Assembly: GCF_011602485.2 (NCBI RefSeq)
Contig: NZ_CP050022.2
Span: 3,554,001-3,618,000 of the forward strand
DNA from: Bradyrhizobium sp. 1(2017)
GTDB lineage: Bacteria > Pseudomonadota > Alphaproteobacteria > Rhizobiales > Xanthobacteraceae
DNA length: 64,000 nucleotides
Direction of reading: 5' to 3'
How positions within the stretch are numbered: position 1 is the first letter of the stretch; each line of letters opens with the position of its first letter. The notes under the pieces are model-generated. The model was not told the origin of the DNA and searched no databases. It saw only the letters and a list, made by a program, of their open reading frames with translations. A program made the position numbers and the translations under genes. Of this stretch, positions 44,534 through 52,792 are shown in pieces.

Positions 44534-45088
44534 CTATCGCCGCTCCTGAAACCCTCGTCCTTCGAAGATCGCAGGCATCGCCCTCTCGATCCGCGCAGTC
44601 CTCGTCGCGGATTGCTTCGCGCCGGTGAAGTGAAACAAATATCCCCGTTGCCGGCCCGGCGTCAGCGCCTCGAACGCGCGCTTGAACTTCGGGTCTTTGC
44701 GGAACTTGTCTTTTAGCTCGTCAGGGACGGGTAACTCGCGGGGTTTCGTCTCGACCTTCAGTCCGGCCTTCGCCGCCGCCATGGCCTCGCGCAAATAGGC
44801 CTTGATGGTGGACGTCTTCGCTGCGATCTCCTTGACGCCGGTGAACTTCATCACCCGGCCGGCCTGAACCTGCCCGAGCTGTACCAGCAGCTTCTTCGGG
44901 TCCTTCAGCAGCGCACCCTGGAAGAAGCCCAATGCGCAATATTCCTTGAAGTCCTGGATGATGACGACGTTTTTCCCATCCAGCGTGTAGCAGGGCTTTC
45001 CCCACTTCCGCTCCTCTTTCAAGTCGAACCCGGACAGGATCGCTTGCAGCTCGGCAATCTCGGCCTGCCACCGCTCTCGATACGCCAT
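44534..45088 (-). CDS. YdeI/OmdA (DUF1801)-family protein
   Basis: 184 residues from the ATG at 45088 (MAYRERWQAEI). The N-terminal DUF1801 domain is seen in ERKWGKPCYTLDGKNVVIIQ, FKEYCALGFFQGALLKDPKK and VMKFTGVKEIA, and the C-terminal YdeI/OmpD-associated extension has FKRAFEALTPGRQRGYLFHF followed by SATRTARIERAMPAIFEGRG. The fold resembles the iron-sulphur-scaffold-like SufE/Fra families, but the function is unknown. A GTG at 45118 is an alternative start. It is divergent from the serine hydrolase gene. Confidence 0.87.
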   Translation of the reverse strand: MAYRERWQAEIAELQAILSGFDLKEERKWGKPCYTLDGKNVVIIQDFKEYCALGFFQGALLKDPKKLLVQLGQVQAGRVMKFTGVKEIAAKTSTIKAYLREAMAAAKAGLKVETKPRELPVPDELKDKFRKDPKFKRAFEALTPGRQRGYLFHFTGAKQSATRTARIERAMPAIFEGRGFQERR

Positions 45089-45163
45089 CTCCAAGCTGCA
45101 CCTCCGTTGTTGCACCACGCCGTCTGATGATACGACGATCCATCACCTCTGGAGCAAGTGTTC

Positions 45164-46417
45164 ATGTCAGTTCCCGCCGCCGCCAGCCAGCAGCCTGCAC
45201 CCGCCACCGACCCCGAAACCCTGGGCTGGATGCAGGGCTTCCCGCCGTCCCCCGACCGCACCATCACCTTCCAGGACGGCTCGTTCCGCAGCTTCCCAGA
45301 GCTGCGCTGGGCCTGGAGCAACATCCGCCAGCTGGTGCCGACGGTGAATGTCTGGCGCGGGGCGGGGCCGGCGTCGGTGTTGCCGCGCCAGGACCACGAC
45401 ATCGGCGCGGTCGGCTCGACCACGTTGGACGGCCGGCCCATGACCTTCGCAAACATGCTGGAGGAGACCTACACCGACGGCATCGCGGTGCTGCATCGGG
45501 GCAAGCTGATCCATGAGCGTTATTTCGGCGCGTTGAAGCCGCACAAGCCGCATATCGCGATGTCGGTGACGAAGTCGTTCACCGGCGTTCTCGCGGGCAT
45601 GCTGGTCGCGGAGGGCACGATCGATCCGCAGGCACCCGTGACCGACTATGTGCCGGAGCTGAAGGCGAGCGCGTTCGGCGACGCGCGGGTGCACGAGGTC
45701 ATGGATATGACCACGGGGCTGCTCTACACCGAGGTCTATACCGACAAGAATTCGGACGTGTGGGGCCTGCGGCGCGCCAACGGCATGGCGCCGATTCCGC
45801 CGGGTTACGAAGGCGCGACCACGATCTTTGACTTTCTCGTCGCGCAGAAGAAGCAGGGCGAGCACGGCAAGGCCTTTGCCTACAAGACCGTCAACACCGA
45901 CGTGCTGGCCTGGATCGTCAGGCGCGCCAGCGGCATGACGCTGTCCGATCTTCTCTCCGAGCGCATCTGGCAGCCGATGGGCGCGGAGGAGGATGCGCAT
46001 TATCACGTCGACCGCATCGGCACCGAGAGCGGCGGCGGCGGCCTCTCCACGACACTGCGAGATCTCGCCCGCTTCGGCGAGACCATGCGCAATCACGGCC
46101 GCTTCAACGGCCACCATATCGTGCCCTCGCAGGTGGTCGAGGACATCGCGCGCGGCGGCGACCCCGAAAAGTTCAAGCCGGCCGGCTACACCACGCTGCC
46201 CGGCGCTTCGTACCGCAATCAATGGTGGGTCAGCCACAACGCCCACGGCGCCTACATGGCGCGCGGCGTCCACGGCCAGGGCATCTACATCGATCCCAAA
46301 GCCGAGATGGTGATCGCGCGCTACGCCTCGCATCCCATGGCCGGCAACGCCGCCAACGACCCCGTCACGCTGCCAGCCTACATGGCGCTCGCGAAGGCGC
46401 TGATGGCGGGCGGGTGA
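45164..46417 (+). CDS. Serine hydrolase, class C beta-lactamase family
   Basis: 417 residues from the ATG at 45164 with GGAG upstream (a GTG at 45158 is possible). The nucleophile motif SxxK is SVTKSFTGVLAGML; the Tyr-x-Asn counterpart is YKTVNTDVLAW, and the third-motif region is HGQGIYIDPK. It resembles the NylB-like 6-aminohexanoate-dimer hydrolases and other esterases of this superfamily rather than true beta-lactamases. No signal peptide is evident, so it acts in the cytoplasm. A stretch around its active site is duplicated at 44415-44517. It is convergent with the carboxylesterase gene. Confidence 0.9.
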   Translation: MSVPAAASQQPAPATDPETLGWMQGFPPSPDRTITFQDGSFRSFPELRWAWSNIRQLVPTVNVWRGAGPASVLPRQDHDIGAVGSTTLDGRPMTFANMLEETYTDGIAVLHRGKLIHERYFGALKPHKPHIAMSVTKSFTGVLAGMLVAEGTIDPQAPVTDYVPELKASAFGDARVHEVMDMTTGLLYTEVYTDKNSDVWGLRRANGMAPIPPGYEGATTIFDFLVAQKKQGEHGKAFAYKTVNTDVLAWIVRRASGMTLSDLLSERIWQPMGAEEDAHYHVDRIGTESGGGGLSTTLRDLARFGETMRNHGRFNGHHIVPSQVVEDIARGGDPEKFKPAGYTTLPGASYRNQWWVSHNAHGAYMARGVHGQGIYIDPKAEMVIARYASHPMAGNAANDPVTLPAYMALAKALMAGG

Positions 46418-46423
46418 GGGCGC

Positions 46424-47974
46424 CTAACGCACCTCGCGCCAGCGCAGCGGCAGCACGCCGTCCTGCCTGAAACTGTCGAGGAAGCGGAAGCGGGCGGCGT
46501 GCGGATTGGGGCGGGCCTCGATCGCCGTGTCGAAGTTCTGCACGACGTCGGTCTCATCATAGCCAGGCCAGGGCGGCAGGCCTGGGCCATTGGGGTTGCC
46601 GCGGCTCGCGAAATTCACCCAATAGCTCATCATCGTCCGCGCCAGTGCGCGGTCCTGTTCGGCCGGTGGCGTCGTGCTGCCGATCACCTGCTGCGGCGTC
46701 AGCGTGCCGAACACGAACGGGATCTCGGTGACGTGCGAGGCGATCGGCGTGTAGGGGGAGGTATAGCTGAACAGATAGCCGTAGACGGGCACGCGTCCGG
46801 ACCGTCGATGCAGCCGCAGGCACTGCCAGCACTGCTCGCCCACCACGATATCGCCGGTGAGCGCGGCCGCGGACGCCTTGGCCTGCGCGTCTGATCCGGC
46901 AGGATAGACCTTGAGAAAATCGACCAGGCGCTCACGGCCGAACATCGCCTCAGCGGCGGCGAGAAAGGCTTTCGCCGATTGATCGGGAAGCGATTGCGCA
47001 GCGAAAGGGAATTCCTCGGTGGCATTCCAGCCCGCCAGCAAGGGGATCTGCATCTGTTCGCCGCGCAGGAATCGCCTCGCGGGCACGTCAGGCACCACGT
47101 GATGATCGATGCTCGGTGAGAAGGCCGCAACGACGGGGCTGGACTTGAAACTCCACGGGGCGGCTGCGTTCAGGCGGACGGCCGGCATGGTGCGCAAATC
47201 CGCGATCGACGCATTGCCTTGCTGTCGCGCGAAGGCGCGACCCCGCGCCCGGGCTTCATCGAAAGTCTGGAGCGGTCCATGCCTGCCATCCCAGAACGCG
47301 CCGCTCTGTCCGATGGCCTTGTGAAACAATCCATGTGCGCGCGGCGAGGCCATCAAGATGCCGACGGCCATGGCGCCGGCGGATTCGCCGAACAGGGTGA
47401 CATTATCGGGGTCGCCGCCGAAGCCCGCAATGTTGGCCTTCACCCAGCGCAGCGCCATCAATTGATCCTGCAGGCCGTAATTGCCTGACGGCGCTTCCGT
47501 GTCGAGATAGGGGTGGGCGAAAAAGCCGAAGATGCCGAGACGATAATTGAAGCTGACGACGACGACCCCCTTGGCTGCCAGCGCGCCGCCGTCGGTCGCG
47601 GGGTTCGAAGCGGAGCCGAACTGAAAACCGCCGCCGTGAATCCACACCATCACGGGCCGCTTCTCGTCGGCGTGCTTCGCTGCGGTCCAGACGTTGAGAT
47701 AGAGGCAATCCTCGTCGCGCGGTCCCGGCCGATGGTCGTTCTCCAGCGCCGACAGGCAGCCTGCGCCAAAGACCAGCGCATCGCGAACACCGTCCCAGGG
47801 CGCCGGCGGCTGCGGTGCGCGCCACCGCAGCGGTCCGACCGGCGGTGCCGCGTAGGGAATGCCCTTGAACGCCAGCACGCCGCGTGCATCCCGCGGGCTG
47901 CCACGCACGAAGCCGGCGTGGGTGCCGATCTGCCGTCCAAGTTCGGTTGCTGTCGAGGCCTTGAGGGCATGCAT
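46424..47974 (-). CDS. Carboxylesterase/lipase family protein (type B)
   Basis: 516 residues from the ATG at 47974. The oxyanion hole is VMVWIHGGGFQFGSA, the nucleophile elbow VTLFGESAGAMAVGI, the acid is expected in the region around EFPFAAQSLPD, and the catalytic His lies in ASHVTEIPFVFG. GNYGLQDQLMALRWVKANIA is a further type B carboxylesterase signature. It hydrolyses carboxylic ester bonds of short acyl or aromatic esters; location is probably cytoplasmic since there is no clear signal peptide. An AraC regulator is divergent with about 130 bases between starts and may control it. Confidence 0.92.
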   Translation of the reverse strand: MHALKASTATELGRQIGTHAGFVRGSPRDARGVLAFKGIPYAAPPVGPLRWRAPQPPAPWDGVRDALVFGAGCLSALENDHRPGPRDEDCLYLNVWTAAKHADEKRPVMVWIHGGGFQFGSASNPATDGGALAAKGVVVVSFNYRLGIFGFFAHPYLDTEAPSGNYGLQDQLMALRWVKANIAGFGGDPDNVTLFGESAGAMAVGILMASPRAHGLFHKAIGQSGAFWDGRHGPLQTFDEARARGRAFARQQGNASIADLRTMPAVRLNAAAPWSFKSSPVVAAFSPSIDHHVVPDVPARRFLRGEQMQIPLLAGWNATEEFPFAAQSLPDQSAKAFLAAAEAMFGRERLVDFLKVYPAGSDAQAKASAAALTGDIVVGEQCWQCLRLHRRSGRVPVYGYLFSYTSPYTPIASHVTEIPFVFGTLTPQQVIGSTTPPAEQDRALARTMMSYWVNFASRGNPNGPGLPPWPGYDETDVVQNFDTAIEARPNPHAARFRFLDSFRQDGVLPLRWREVR

Positions 47975-48101
47975 GGTCGTATCTCTCAATCGCGGGCCCG
48001 CGGCCGCCGCGTCGTGAGCGGGCTTTCACGCGGAAACCTATCGACTTCGGTCTTGGATGAATTTAGATATTCAGCCAATCAATGACTAAAAAACCGCAAG
48101 C

Positions 48102-48893
48102 ATGCGCCAGCCCCTTCGCTTCCCCTGGTCGAATCTCGATGTCGATGACCTTTCCGCGCCGGTCATCGCCGTGCGCGTTGACGTGGTTGGGACCAAGGGG
48201 GAGGTGCCCGATCATCGGCATCGCAAGGGCCAGCTTGTGTTCGCGCTGGGCGGCGGCGTGACATGTCGCGTTCCCAACGGTCTCTGGATGGTGCCACCGC
48301 ATTGCGCGGTGTGGATTCCCGGAGGCATGCAGCACAGCAATCTCGCGACGGCGAACGCCCGGCTGTTTTTCCTCTACATCGAGCCTGACATCGTCGATCT
48401 GCCGGATCGATGCTGCACGCTGTCGATCTCGCCGCTGCTGCGTGAATTGATCGTCGACTTGTCCGATCACGTCGGCGACGACGAGGCGAGGCGGGAGCTG
48501 CTGGCGAGCGTCCTCCTGCGCGAGCTCCCCCGCATGCCGGTTCAGCAGCTCCATCTGCCGCTCTCGTCCGAGCCGCGGCTGAAGAAAATCGCTACGACAC
48601 TGGCAGAAAATCCCTCCGATCGCAGGACGCTGGCGGAATGGGCGAGGCGCGTCGGTCTCAGCGAGAGCAGCCTGGCGCGTCTCATCGTCAGCGAGACCGG
48701 CCTGACCTTCGGGCGCTGGCGTCAGCAATTGCACCTGATCGTCGCGCTGCGGGAGCTGACGTCAGGCGCAAGCGTGCAGCAGGTGTCCGCCGATCTCGGT
48801 TACGAGTCCGTCGCAGCCTTCATCACCATGTTCAAGAAGGCGCTGGGCAAGCCGCCGGCGAAATATCTGGCAAGTATCGCGAAGGATTCGTAA
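48102..48893 (+). CDS. AraC-family transcriptional regulator
   Basis: 263 residues. A cupin sensor domain (PDHRHRKGQLVFALGGGVTC, then WMVPPHCAVWIPGGMQHSN) is followed by the C-terminal double helix-turn-helix with RTLAEWARRVGLSESSLARL and QVSADLGYESVAAFITMFKK, ending in GKPPAKYL. This is the compact AraC subgroup in which the cupin binds a small ligand. It is divergent from the carboxylesterase, the likely target. A TTTAG...CTAAA pair near 48064-48092 is a possible site but weak. Confidence 0.92.
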   Translation: MRQPLRFPWSNLDVDDLSAPVIAVRVDVVGTKGEVPDHRHRKGQLVFALGGGVTCRVPNGLWMVPPHCAVWIPGGMQHSNLATANARLFFLYIEPDIVDLPDRCCTLSISPLLRELIVDLSDHVGDDEARRELLASVLLRELPRMPVQQLHLPLSSEPRLKKIATTLAENPSDRRTLAEWARRVGLSESSLARLIVSETGLTFGRWRQQLHLIVALRELTSGASVQQVSADLGYESVAAFITMFKKALGKPPAKYLASIAKDS

Positions 48894-48977
48894 GTCCATC
48901 CCTGCCACAACCGCAAGATCGGTCGAGCAGACCATGGCCACATGCGCCTAACTGGGAGCCGCCACGGAGGAGGGACG

Positions 48978-49859
48978 ATGAAGGCGGCGCTGCAAAACTA
49001 CCAGGACCGGATGCGGCGGGTGCTGGAGCATATCGACCGGCATCTCGACGATGATCTGGCTCTCGAAACGCTGAGCGCTGTCGCGGCCTTCTCGAAATTC
49101 CATTTCCACCGGCAGTTCACCGCGACCTTCGGCCTGTCGGTGCATCGCTACGTCCAGCTGGCCCGCATGAAGCGCGCGTCGCATCAGCTCGCCCACATGG
49201 ACGCACTCGGTGTCACCGACATCGCGATGAACGCCGGTTACGACGCACCTGATGCCTTCGCCCGCGCCTTTCGGCAACGGTTCGGGCAATCGCCGTCGTC
49301 GTTCCGGAAATCGCCCGTGTGGGAACCGTGGCTTGCGGCCTTCGGGCCTCTCGACCTCGCGAGGAGCAAGCTCATGCAGAGAAACTTCACCACCGGCGAT
49401 GTGACGATCCGCGACGTGCCCACCACGAGAATTGCGATCATGGAGCACCGCGGCGATCCGGCGACGCTGCCCGCGACCATCCAGCGCTTCATCGCCTGGC
49501 GCAAGGCCGCCGGTCTCCACCCCAGCACACATCCAACCTTCAATGTCTGGCGGTCCGAGCGGCGCCCCGCGACGCCCGCCAATTACAGCGTGGACCTTTG
49601 CGTCGGCACCGACCGGCCGATCGCGGCTGTCGGCGAGGCGGTCAAGGCCGGTGAGATTCCCGGCGGACGCTGCGCCGTGTTGCGCGTCGTCGGTTACACC
49701 GACAATCTGGAGCCGGCCGCGCTCTACCTCTATCGCGACTGGCTTCCCGCCAGCGGAGAGGAAGCGCGCGACTTCCCGATCTATTGCCAGCGGCTGAGCT
49801 TCTTCCCGGACGTGCCGGAGCACGAGACGGTCGCGGAGCTTTTCCTGCCGCTGAAATAG
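48978..49859 (+). CDS. AraC-family regulator with GyrI-like effector domain
   Basis: 293 residues from ATG 48978, preceded by GGAGGAGGGA. The DNA-binding half is N-terminal (LALETLSAVAAFSKFHFHRQ and VTDIAMNAGYDAPDAFARAF, ending RFGQSPSSFR), and the C-terminal half is a GyrI-like/BacR-type drug-binding domain (VTIRDVPTTRIAIMEHRGDP, ending CQRLSFFPDVPEHE). Such SoxS/Rob-like proteins bind cationic or aromatic drugs through the GyrI fold and activate exporters. No obvious target lies next to it. The previous gene is another AraC protein on the same strand, 84 bases away. Confidence 0.92.
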   Translation: MKAALQNYQDRMRRVLEHIDRHLDDDLALETLSAVAAFSKFHFHRQFTATFGLSVHRYVQLARMKRASHQLAHMDALGVTDIAMNAGYDAPDAFARAFRQRFGQSPSSFRKSPVWEPWLAAFGPLDLARSKLMQRNFTTGDVTIRDVPTTRIAIMEHRGDPATLPATIQRFIAWRKAAGLHPSTHPTFNVWRSERRPATPANYSVDLCVGTDRPIAAVGEAVKAGEIPGGRCAVLRVVGYTDNLEPAALYLYRDWLPASGEEARDFPIYCQRLSFFPDVPEHETVAELFLPLK

Positions 49860-49878
49860 CGACCTCGGCCTCCATGGT

Positions 49879-49909
49879 TCGAGACGCCCGCCGCAGGCGG
49901 GGTCTCGAA
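49879..49909. terminator. Hairpin between convergent AraC-GyrI and cupin genes
   Basis: TCGAGACGCCCGCC-GCA-GGCGGGGTCTCGA folds into a long stem with one bulged base. It lies 20 bases after the AraC stop and 27 bases beyond the cupin stop, so it can serve both. It also resembles short rhizobial REP-type hairpins. Confidence 0.5.
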
Positions 49910-49935
49910 GGATGGGCCGCGGGCGAGCTCGCGCC

Positions 49936-50286
49936 TTACTCTCGCGCCTCTTGCCAATGCGGATAGGTGACGTAGGCGGTGACGGCGCCTTGCTCGTGCG
50001 AGCGGATCGTGACCGTCTCGCCCTTCGGCATGTGGACGATCTCGCCGGGACCCGCGGTGACGGTGCTGCCGTTGCTCGTGACCGAAAGCTTGCCTTCCAA
50101 AACGAGCATGACATCGTCAACCGTGAGCTTCTCGTCCAGGCTCTGGTTCGGCGCATAGCGGCCGAAGCCGATGGTGATCGGTCCGCCATGGCGCTGGTCG
50201 ATCACATTGCCGGCGAAGATATCGCCGTCCTGTCCCGGCGAGCGTTCGAGCGAAGCATCGGAGATGGCGAATTTGCGAACTTTCAT
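49936..50286 (-). CDS. Cupin-domain protein (EutQ-like)
   Basis: 116 residues from the ATG at 50286 (MKVRKFAISDASLER), with GGAAGGAA upstream. The single cupin barrel has a DDVMLVLEGKLSVTSNGSTV motif and GPGEIVHMPKGETVTI. It resembles the cupin domain of EutQ-like proteins and small stand-alone cupins; metal-binding His residues are few, so a catalytic role is uncertain. It is divergent from the SRPBCC-ArsR pair, and a perfect 20-base palindrome lies between them, which suggests shared regulation. Confidence 0.82.
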   Translation of the reverse strand: MKVRKFAISDASLERSPGQDGDIFAGNVIDQRHGGPITIGFGRYAPNQSLDEKLTVDDVMLVLEGKLSVTSNGSTVTAGPGEIVHMPKGETVTIRSHEQGAVTAYVTYPHWQEARE

Positions 50287-50392
50287 GAGTTCCTTCCGTC
50301 TTGACCAGGCCCGGCGGGTAGGGAGGGGACCGATAGACGCTTGAGCAGGTCTTTGGTTCGCATCGCCTTGCGAGGCGGTTTGACGCATATGA

Positions 50393-50412
50393 ATATAAGT
50401 ATTGACTTATAT
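50393..50412. promoter_or_regulatory. Perfect 20-base palindrome, candidate ArsR operator
   Basis: ATATAAGT-ATTG-ACTTATAT has 8-base perfect arms. It sits in the 175-base divergent region, about 50 bases from the SRPBCC start and 107 bases from the cupin start. Its AT-rich arms are typical of ArsR/SmtB-type sites, and an ArsR gene is the second gene of the plus-strand operon. Confidence 0.65.
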
Positions 50413-50461
50413 TAGTGTAGGCCGATATTCCTCCGCGAACGAACCAGTCGGGAGAAGCGCA

Positions 50462-51124
50462 ATGGACATCGACGTCGCCAGGGTCCTGGGTCTTGTTACG
50501 CGTTCGGTGAGGAATTTCGAGAAGGACGGCAAAGCGGCGAGCGCAGTGACGCTGACGCGGCTTTACGACACCGGCATCGACGATCTCTGGGACGCCGTGA
50601 CCAGCAGGGAGCGCATCCCGCGCTGGTTCCTGCCGGTCGAGGGCGACCTTCAGCTCGGCGGAAAGTATCAACTCAAGGGCAATGCCGGCGGCACTATCAC
50701 CGCCTGCACGCCGCCGACCCATTTTGCAGCGACGTGGGAATTCGCCGGTGCGATGAGCTGGATCGACGTCAGCCTGGCAGCAGAGCGAAGTCAGGCGCGC
50801 TTGACGCTTGAGCATACCGCGCTGATCGAGGATCATTGGAATCAGTTCGGTCCGGGCGCGGTGGGCATCGGCTGGGATCTCGCGCTTGCGGGACTTGAGC
50901 GCTACGTTGCGACCGGGGCATCGGTGGACCATGAGACGGCCGAGGCCTGGATGGGCTCGCCCGAGGGCAAGGAGTTCATGACGACGAGCGGCGAGTATTG
51001 GCGCGCGGCACATGTCGCAAGCGGAGTGGATCCGGCTTCGGCCAAGGAGCGCTCGGACCGCACCATCGCGTTCTATCGCGGCGAGATGCCGCCCGATATC
51101 GCACATCCCGGCACGGGAAGCTGA
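50462..51124 (+). CDS. SRPBCC (AHSA1/START-like) domain protein
   Basis: 220 residues from ATG 50462 (MDIDVARVLGLV). The core TLTRLYDTGIDDLWDAVTSR followed by IPRWFLPVEGDLQLGGKYQL and WEFAGAMSWIDVSL is the activator-of-Hsp90-ATPase-homologue-1 type SRPBCC fold, a hydrophobic-ligand binding domain. Stop and next start overlap (TGATG), so it is translationally coupled to the ArsR repressor, a pairing common in bacteria. The usual idea is that the SRPBCC protein binds or converts a small lipophilic molecule while ArsR controls the pair. Ligand unknown. Confidence 0.9.
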   Translation: MDIDVARVLGLVTRSVRNFEKDGKAASAVTLTRLYDTGIDDLWDAVTSRERIPRWFLPVEGDLQLGGKYQLKGNAGGTITACTPPTHFAATWEFAGAMSWIDVSLAAERSQARLTLEHTALIEDHWNQFGPGAVGIGWDLALAGLERYVATGASVDHETAEAWMGSPEGKEFMTTSGEYWRAAHVASGVDPASAKERSDRTIAFYRGEMPPDIAHPGTGS

Positions 51125-51486
51125 TGCACGCCTTCGAGGTCCTCGCCGATCCCGTGCGCCGCCGCATCCTCGAGCTGCTGGCTCCCGGCGAAATGGCGTC
51201 CGGCGAGGTCGTCGAAATGATCGGGGCCGAGTTCGGCATCACGCAGGCGGCGGTCTCGCAGCACCTCAAGGTGCTGCGCGAGAGCGGCTTCGCCAACGTT
51301 CGGGCCGAGGCGCAAAGACGCCTCTATTCGGTCGACGTGGCGGGGCTTCGCGCGGTCGATGCGTGGATCGGCCAGTTCCGGACTTTCTGGGAGCCGAAGC
51401 TGGACGCGCTGGCGACCGAGATCGCGCGCGGCAAACGCGAGCGTCGCAACGCGCCAATGATCAAGCGCGGCGGGAAGAGGGCGTGA
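51124..51486 (+). CDS. ArsR-family transcriptional regulator
   Basis: 120 residues, starting at the ATG that overlaps the SRPBCC stop. The winged helix-turn-helix is HAFEVLADPVRRRILELLAP, FGITQAAVSQHLKVLRESGF and VRAEAQRRLYSVD. There is no CxC-type metal site, so it belongs to the metal-independent group linked to SRPBCC genes. The palindrome at 50393-50412 upstream of the operon is its likely autoregulatory site. The C-terminal tail is basic (KRERRNAPMIKRGGKRA). Confidence 0.93.
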   Translation: MHAFEVLADPVRRRILELLAPGEMASGEVVEMIGAEFGITQAAVSQHLKVLRESGFANVRAEAQRRLYSVDVAGLRAVDAWIGQFRTFWEPKLDALATEIARGKRERRNAPMIKRGGKRA

Positions 51487-51543
51487 GCGGGCTCCATCCG
51501 AGCTACAGGAGCGTGTGCAGGGTCGCACTTCCGCTCATCCTCC

Positions 51544-52044
51544 CTACGAACTCCGCGCGATCTTCTCGAACTTCTTGATCAGCCGCTCCCGCTTCAGTCG
51601 CGACAGCCGCTGGATCCAGAACGTGCCTTCGAGCTGGTCGATCTCGTGCTGGTGGCAGACGGCGCGCAAGGCCTCCGATTCCTCGCTTCGTGTCTCGCCG
51701 TCGAGATCCTGATAGCTGATCCGAACCCGCGCATGGCGCTGCACCTCGTCGTTGACCCCGGGCATCGAGACGCTGCCTTCGCGGTGCAGGATCATCTCCG
51801 GCGATGCCCATGTGATCTCGGGATTGATATAGGTCTGCGGCCCGTCCTTGGGGGCGAGCTCGAGCACCACGACGCGCAAGGGCACGCCAATATGCGGCGC
51901 GGTAATGCCGATGCCGGGCGCGGCGCGCATCGTGTCGAGCAAATCCTGGGCGAGCTCGCGCAAGGCATCGTCGAACGCGGTGACGGGGCGGGCAGAGCTC
52001 GCGAGCCGGCGGTCGGGATAGCGGAGGATGGGGCGGACGGTCAT
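51544..52044 (-). CDS. Peptide deformylase-like protein lacking conserved metal ligands
   Basis: 166 residues, aligning along its length with peptide deformylase (start RPILRYPDRRLASSARPV; tail RLSRLKRERLIKKFEK). But all three active-site motifs differ: the Gln motif GxGLAAxQ is GIGITAPH (residues 44-51), EGCLS is EGSVS (89-93, Ser91 for the metal Cys), and HExDH is HEIDQ (133-137, Gln137 for a metal His). Only His133 and Glu134 remain. It is therefore unlikely to be an ordinary Fe/Zn deformylase and may have another role. It is divergent from a TetR gene and convergent with the ArsR operon. Confidence 0.88.
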   Translation of the reverse strand: MTVRPILRYPDRRLASSARPVTAFDDALRELAQDLLDTMRAAPGIGITAPHIGVPLRVVVLELAPKDGPQTYINPEITWASPEMILHREGSVSMPGVNDEVQRHARVRISYQDLDGETRSEESEALRAVCHQHEIDQLEGTFWIQRLSRLKRERLIKKFEKIARSS

Positions 52045-52092
52045 GGCAAGCTCCTACCACTCACGGATCGTTGAAGCACCCCGGCTTGATTG

Positions 52093-52112
52093 TCTACCAA
52101 CTGAAAGGTAGA
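52093..52112. promoter_or_regulatory. TetR operator candidate, site 1
   Basis: TCTACC-AACTGAAA-GGTAGA is a perfect 6-base inverted repeat with an 8-base spacer, 9 bases before the tetR start and 48 bases from the deformylase-like start. It shares ACCAACT...AGGT with site 2 in front of the DUF308 gene. Confidence 0.6.
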
Positions 52113-52121
52113 TCATTCGCC

Positions 52122-52706
52122 ATGAGCAATCCATCCACCACGGCCGACGACATTCTCGCCTGCGCGCGCACGCTGATCATCGCGGGCGGCTACAACGGCT
52201 TCAGTTACGCCGACATCGCCGATGTCGTCGGCATCCGCAAGCCGAGCATTCATCATCATTTTGCCAGCAAGGTCGATCTGGTCCGTACCCTCGTGTCGCG
52301 CTATCGCGAGGAGGCCCAGGCGGGGCTGTCGGCGCTCGAACGCAACGTCGCAGATCCGGACGAGCAGCTCCGGAGCTACGTCGCCTATTGGGAGGCGTGC
52401 ATCAAGGATGCGACGGCTCCGTTCTGCGTGGGCGCGATGCTGGCCAGCGAGCTACCGATCCTGCCCGAGGAGGTGGCGCTCGAAGTCAGGGCTCACTTCC
52501 GCTCCCTGGCCTCCTGGCTGACCTCGGTCCTGGAGCGCGGCAAGCGGCAGGGCCGGCTCCACCTCTCGAGCGCGGCCCGCGTCGAGGCCGAGGGTTTCAT
52601 GGCGACCGTTCACGGCGCGATGCTGTCGGCGCGCGCCTATGGCGATCCCAAGATGTTCGGCACCATCACCCGGCCGCTGCTGGAACGGCTTTCCACCAGG
52701 CACTGA
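52122..52706 (+). CDS. TetR-family transcriptional regulator
   Basis: 194 residues from ATG 52122 (MSNPSTTADDILACAR). The helix-turn-helix is FSYADIADVVGIRKPSIHHH followed by FASKVDLVRTLV, typical of TetR repressors. The C-terminal domain contains APFCVGAMLASELP, seen in a subgroup that controls small membrane proteins or transporters. Matching palindromes occur before this gene and before the DUF308 gene 87 bases downstream, so autoregulation and control of that gene are likely. The inducer is unknown. Confidence 0.92.
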   Translation: MSNPSTTADDILACARTLIIAGGYNGFSYADIADVVGIRKPSIHHHFASKVDLVRTLVSRYREEAQAGLSALERNVADPDEQLRSYVAYWEACIKDATAPFCVGAMLASELPILPEEVALEVRAHFRSLASWLTSVLERGKRQGRLHLSSAARVEAEGFMATVHGAMLSARAYGDPKMFGTITRPLLERLSTRH

Positions 52707-52763
52707 CGAGATCGATACCGCCACAAGCCATCGCGGCGGCGGGAGGAATCCGCGTCGCATGAA

Positions 52764-52781
52764 ACTACCAACTAGTAGGTA
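52764..52781. promoter_or_regulatory. TetR operator candidate, site 2
   Basis: CTACC-AACTAGT-AGG in the string ACTACCAACTAGTAGGTA forms an imperfect palindrome centred on ACTAGT (ACC-A-ACTAGT-A-GGT, one mismatch pair). It ends 11 bases before the DUF308 start and has the same ACC-N8-GGT spacing as site 1. Confidence 0.58.
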
Positions 52782-52792
52782 TGGAGAAGACA

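Noticed and set aside
44374..44628. Independent 84-residue gene after the HNH gene
   Set aside because: Its only protein-like part is the duplicated serine hydrolase fragment, and the rest lies antisense in the YdeI-like gene.
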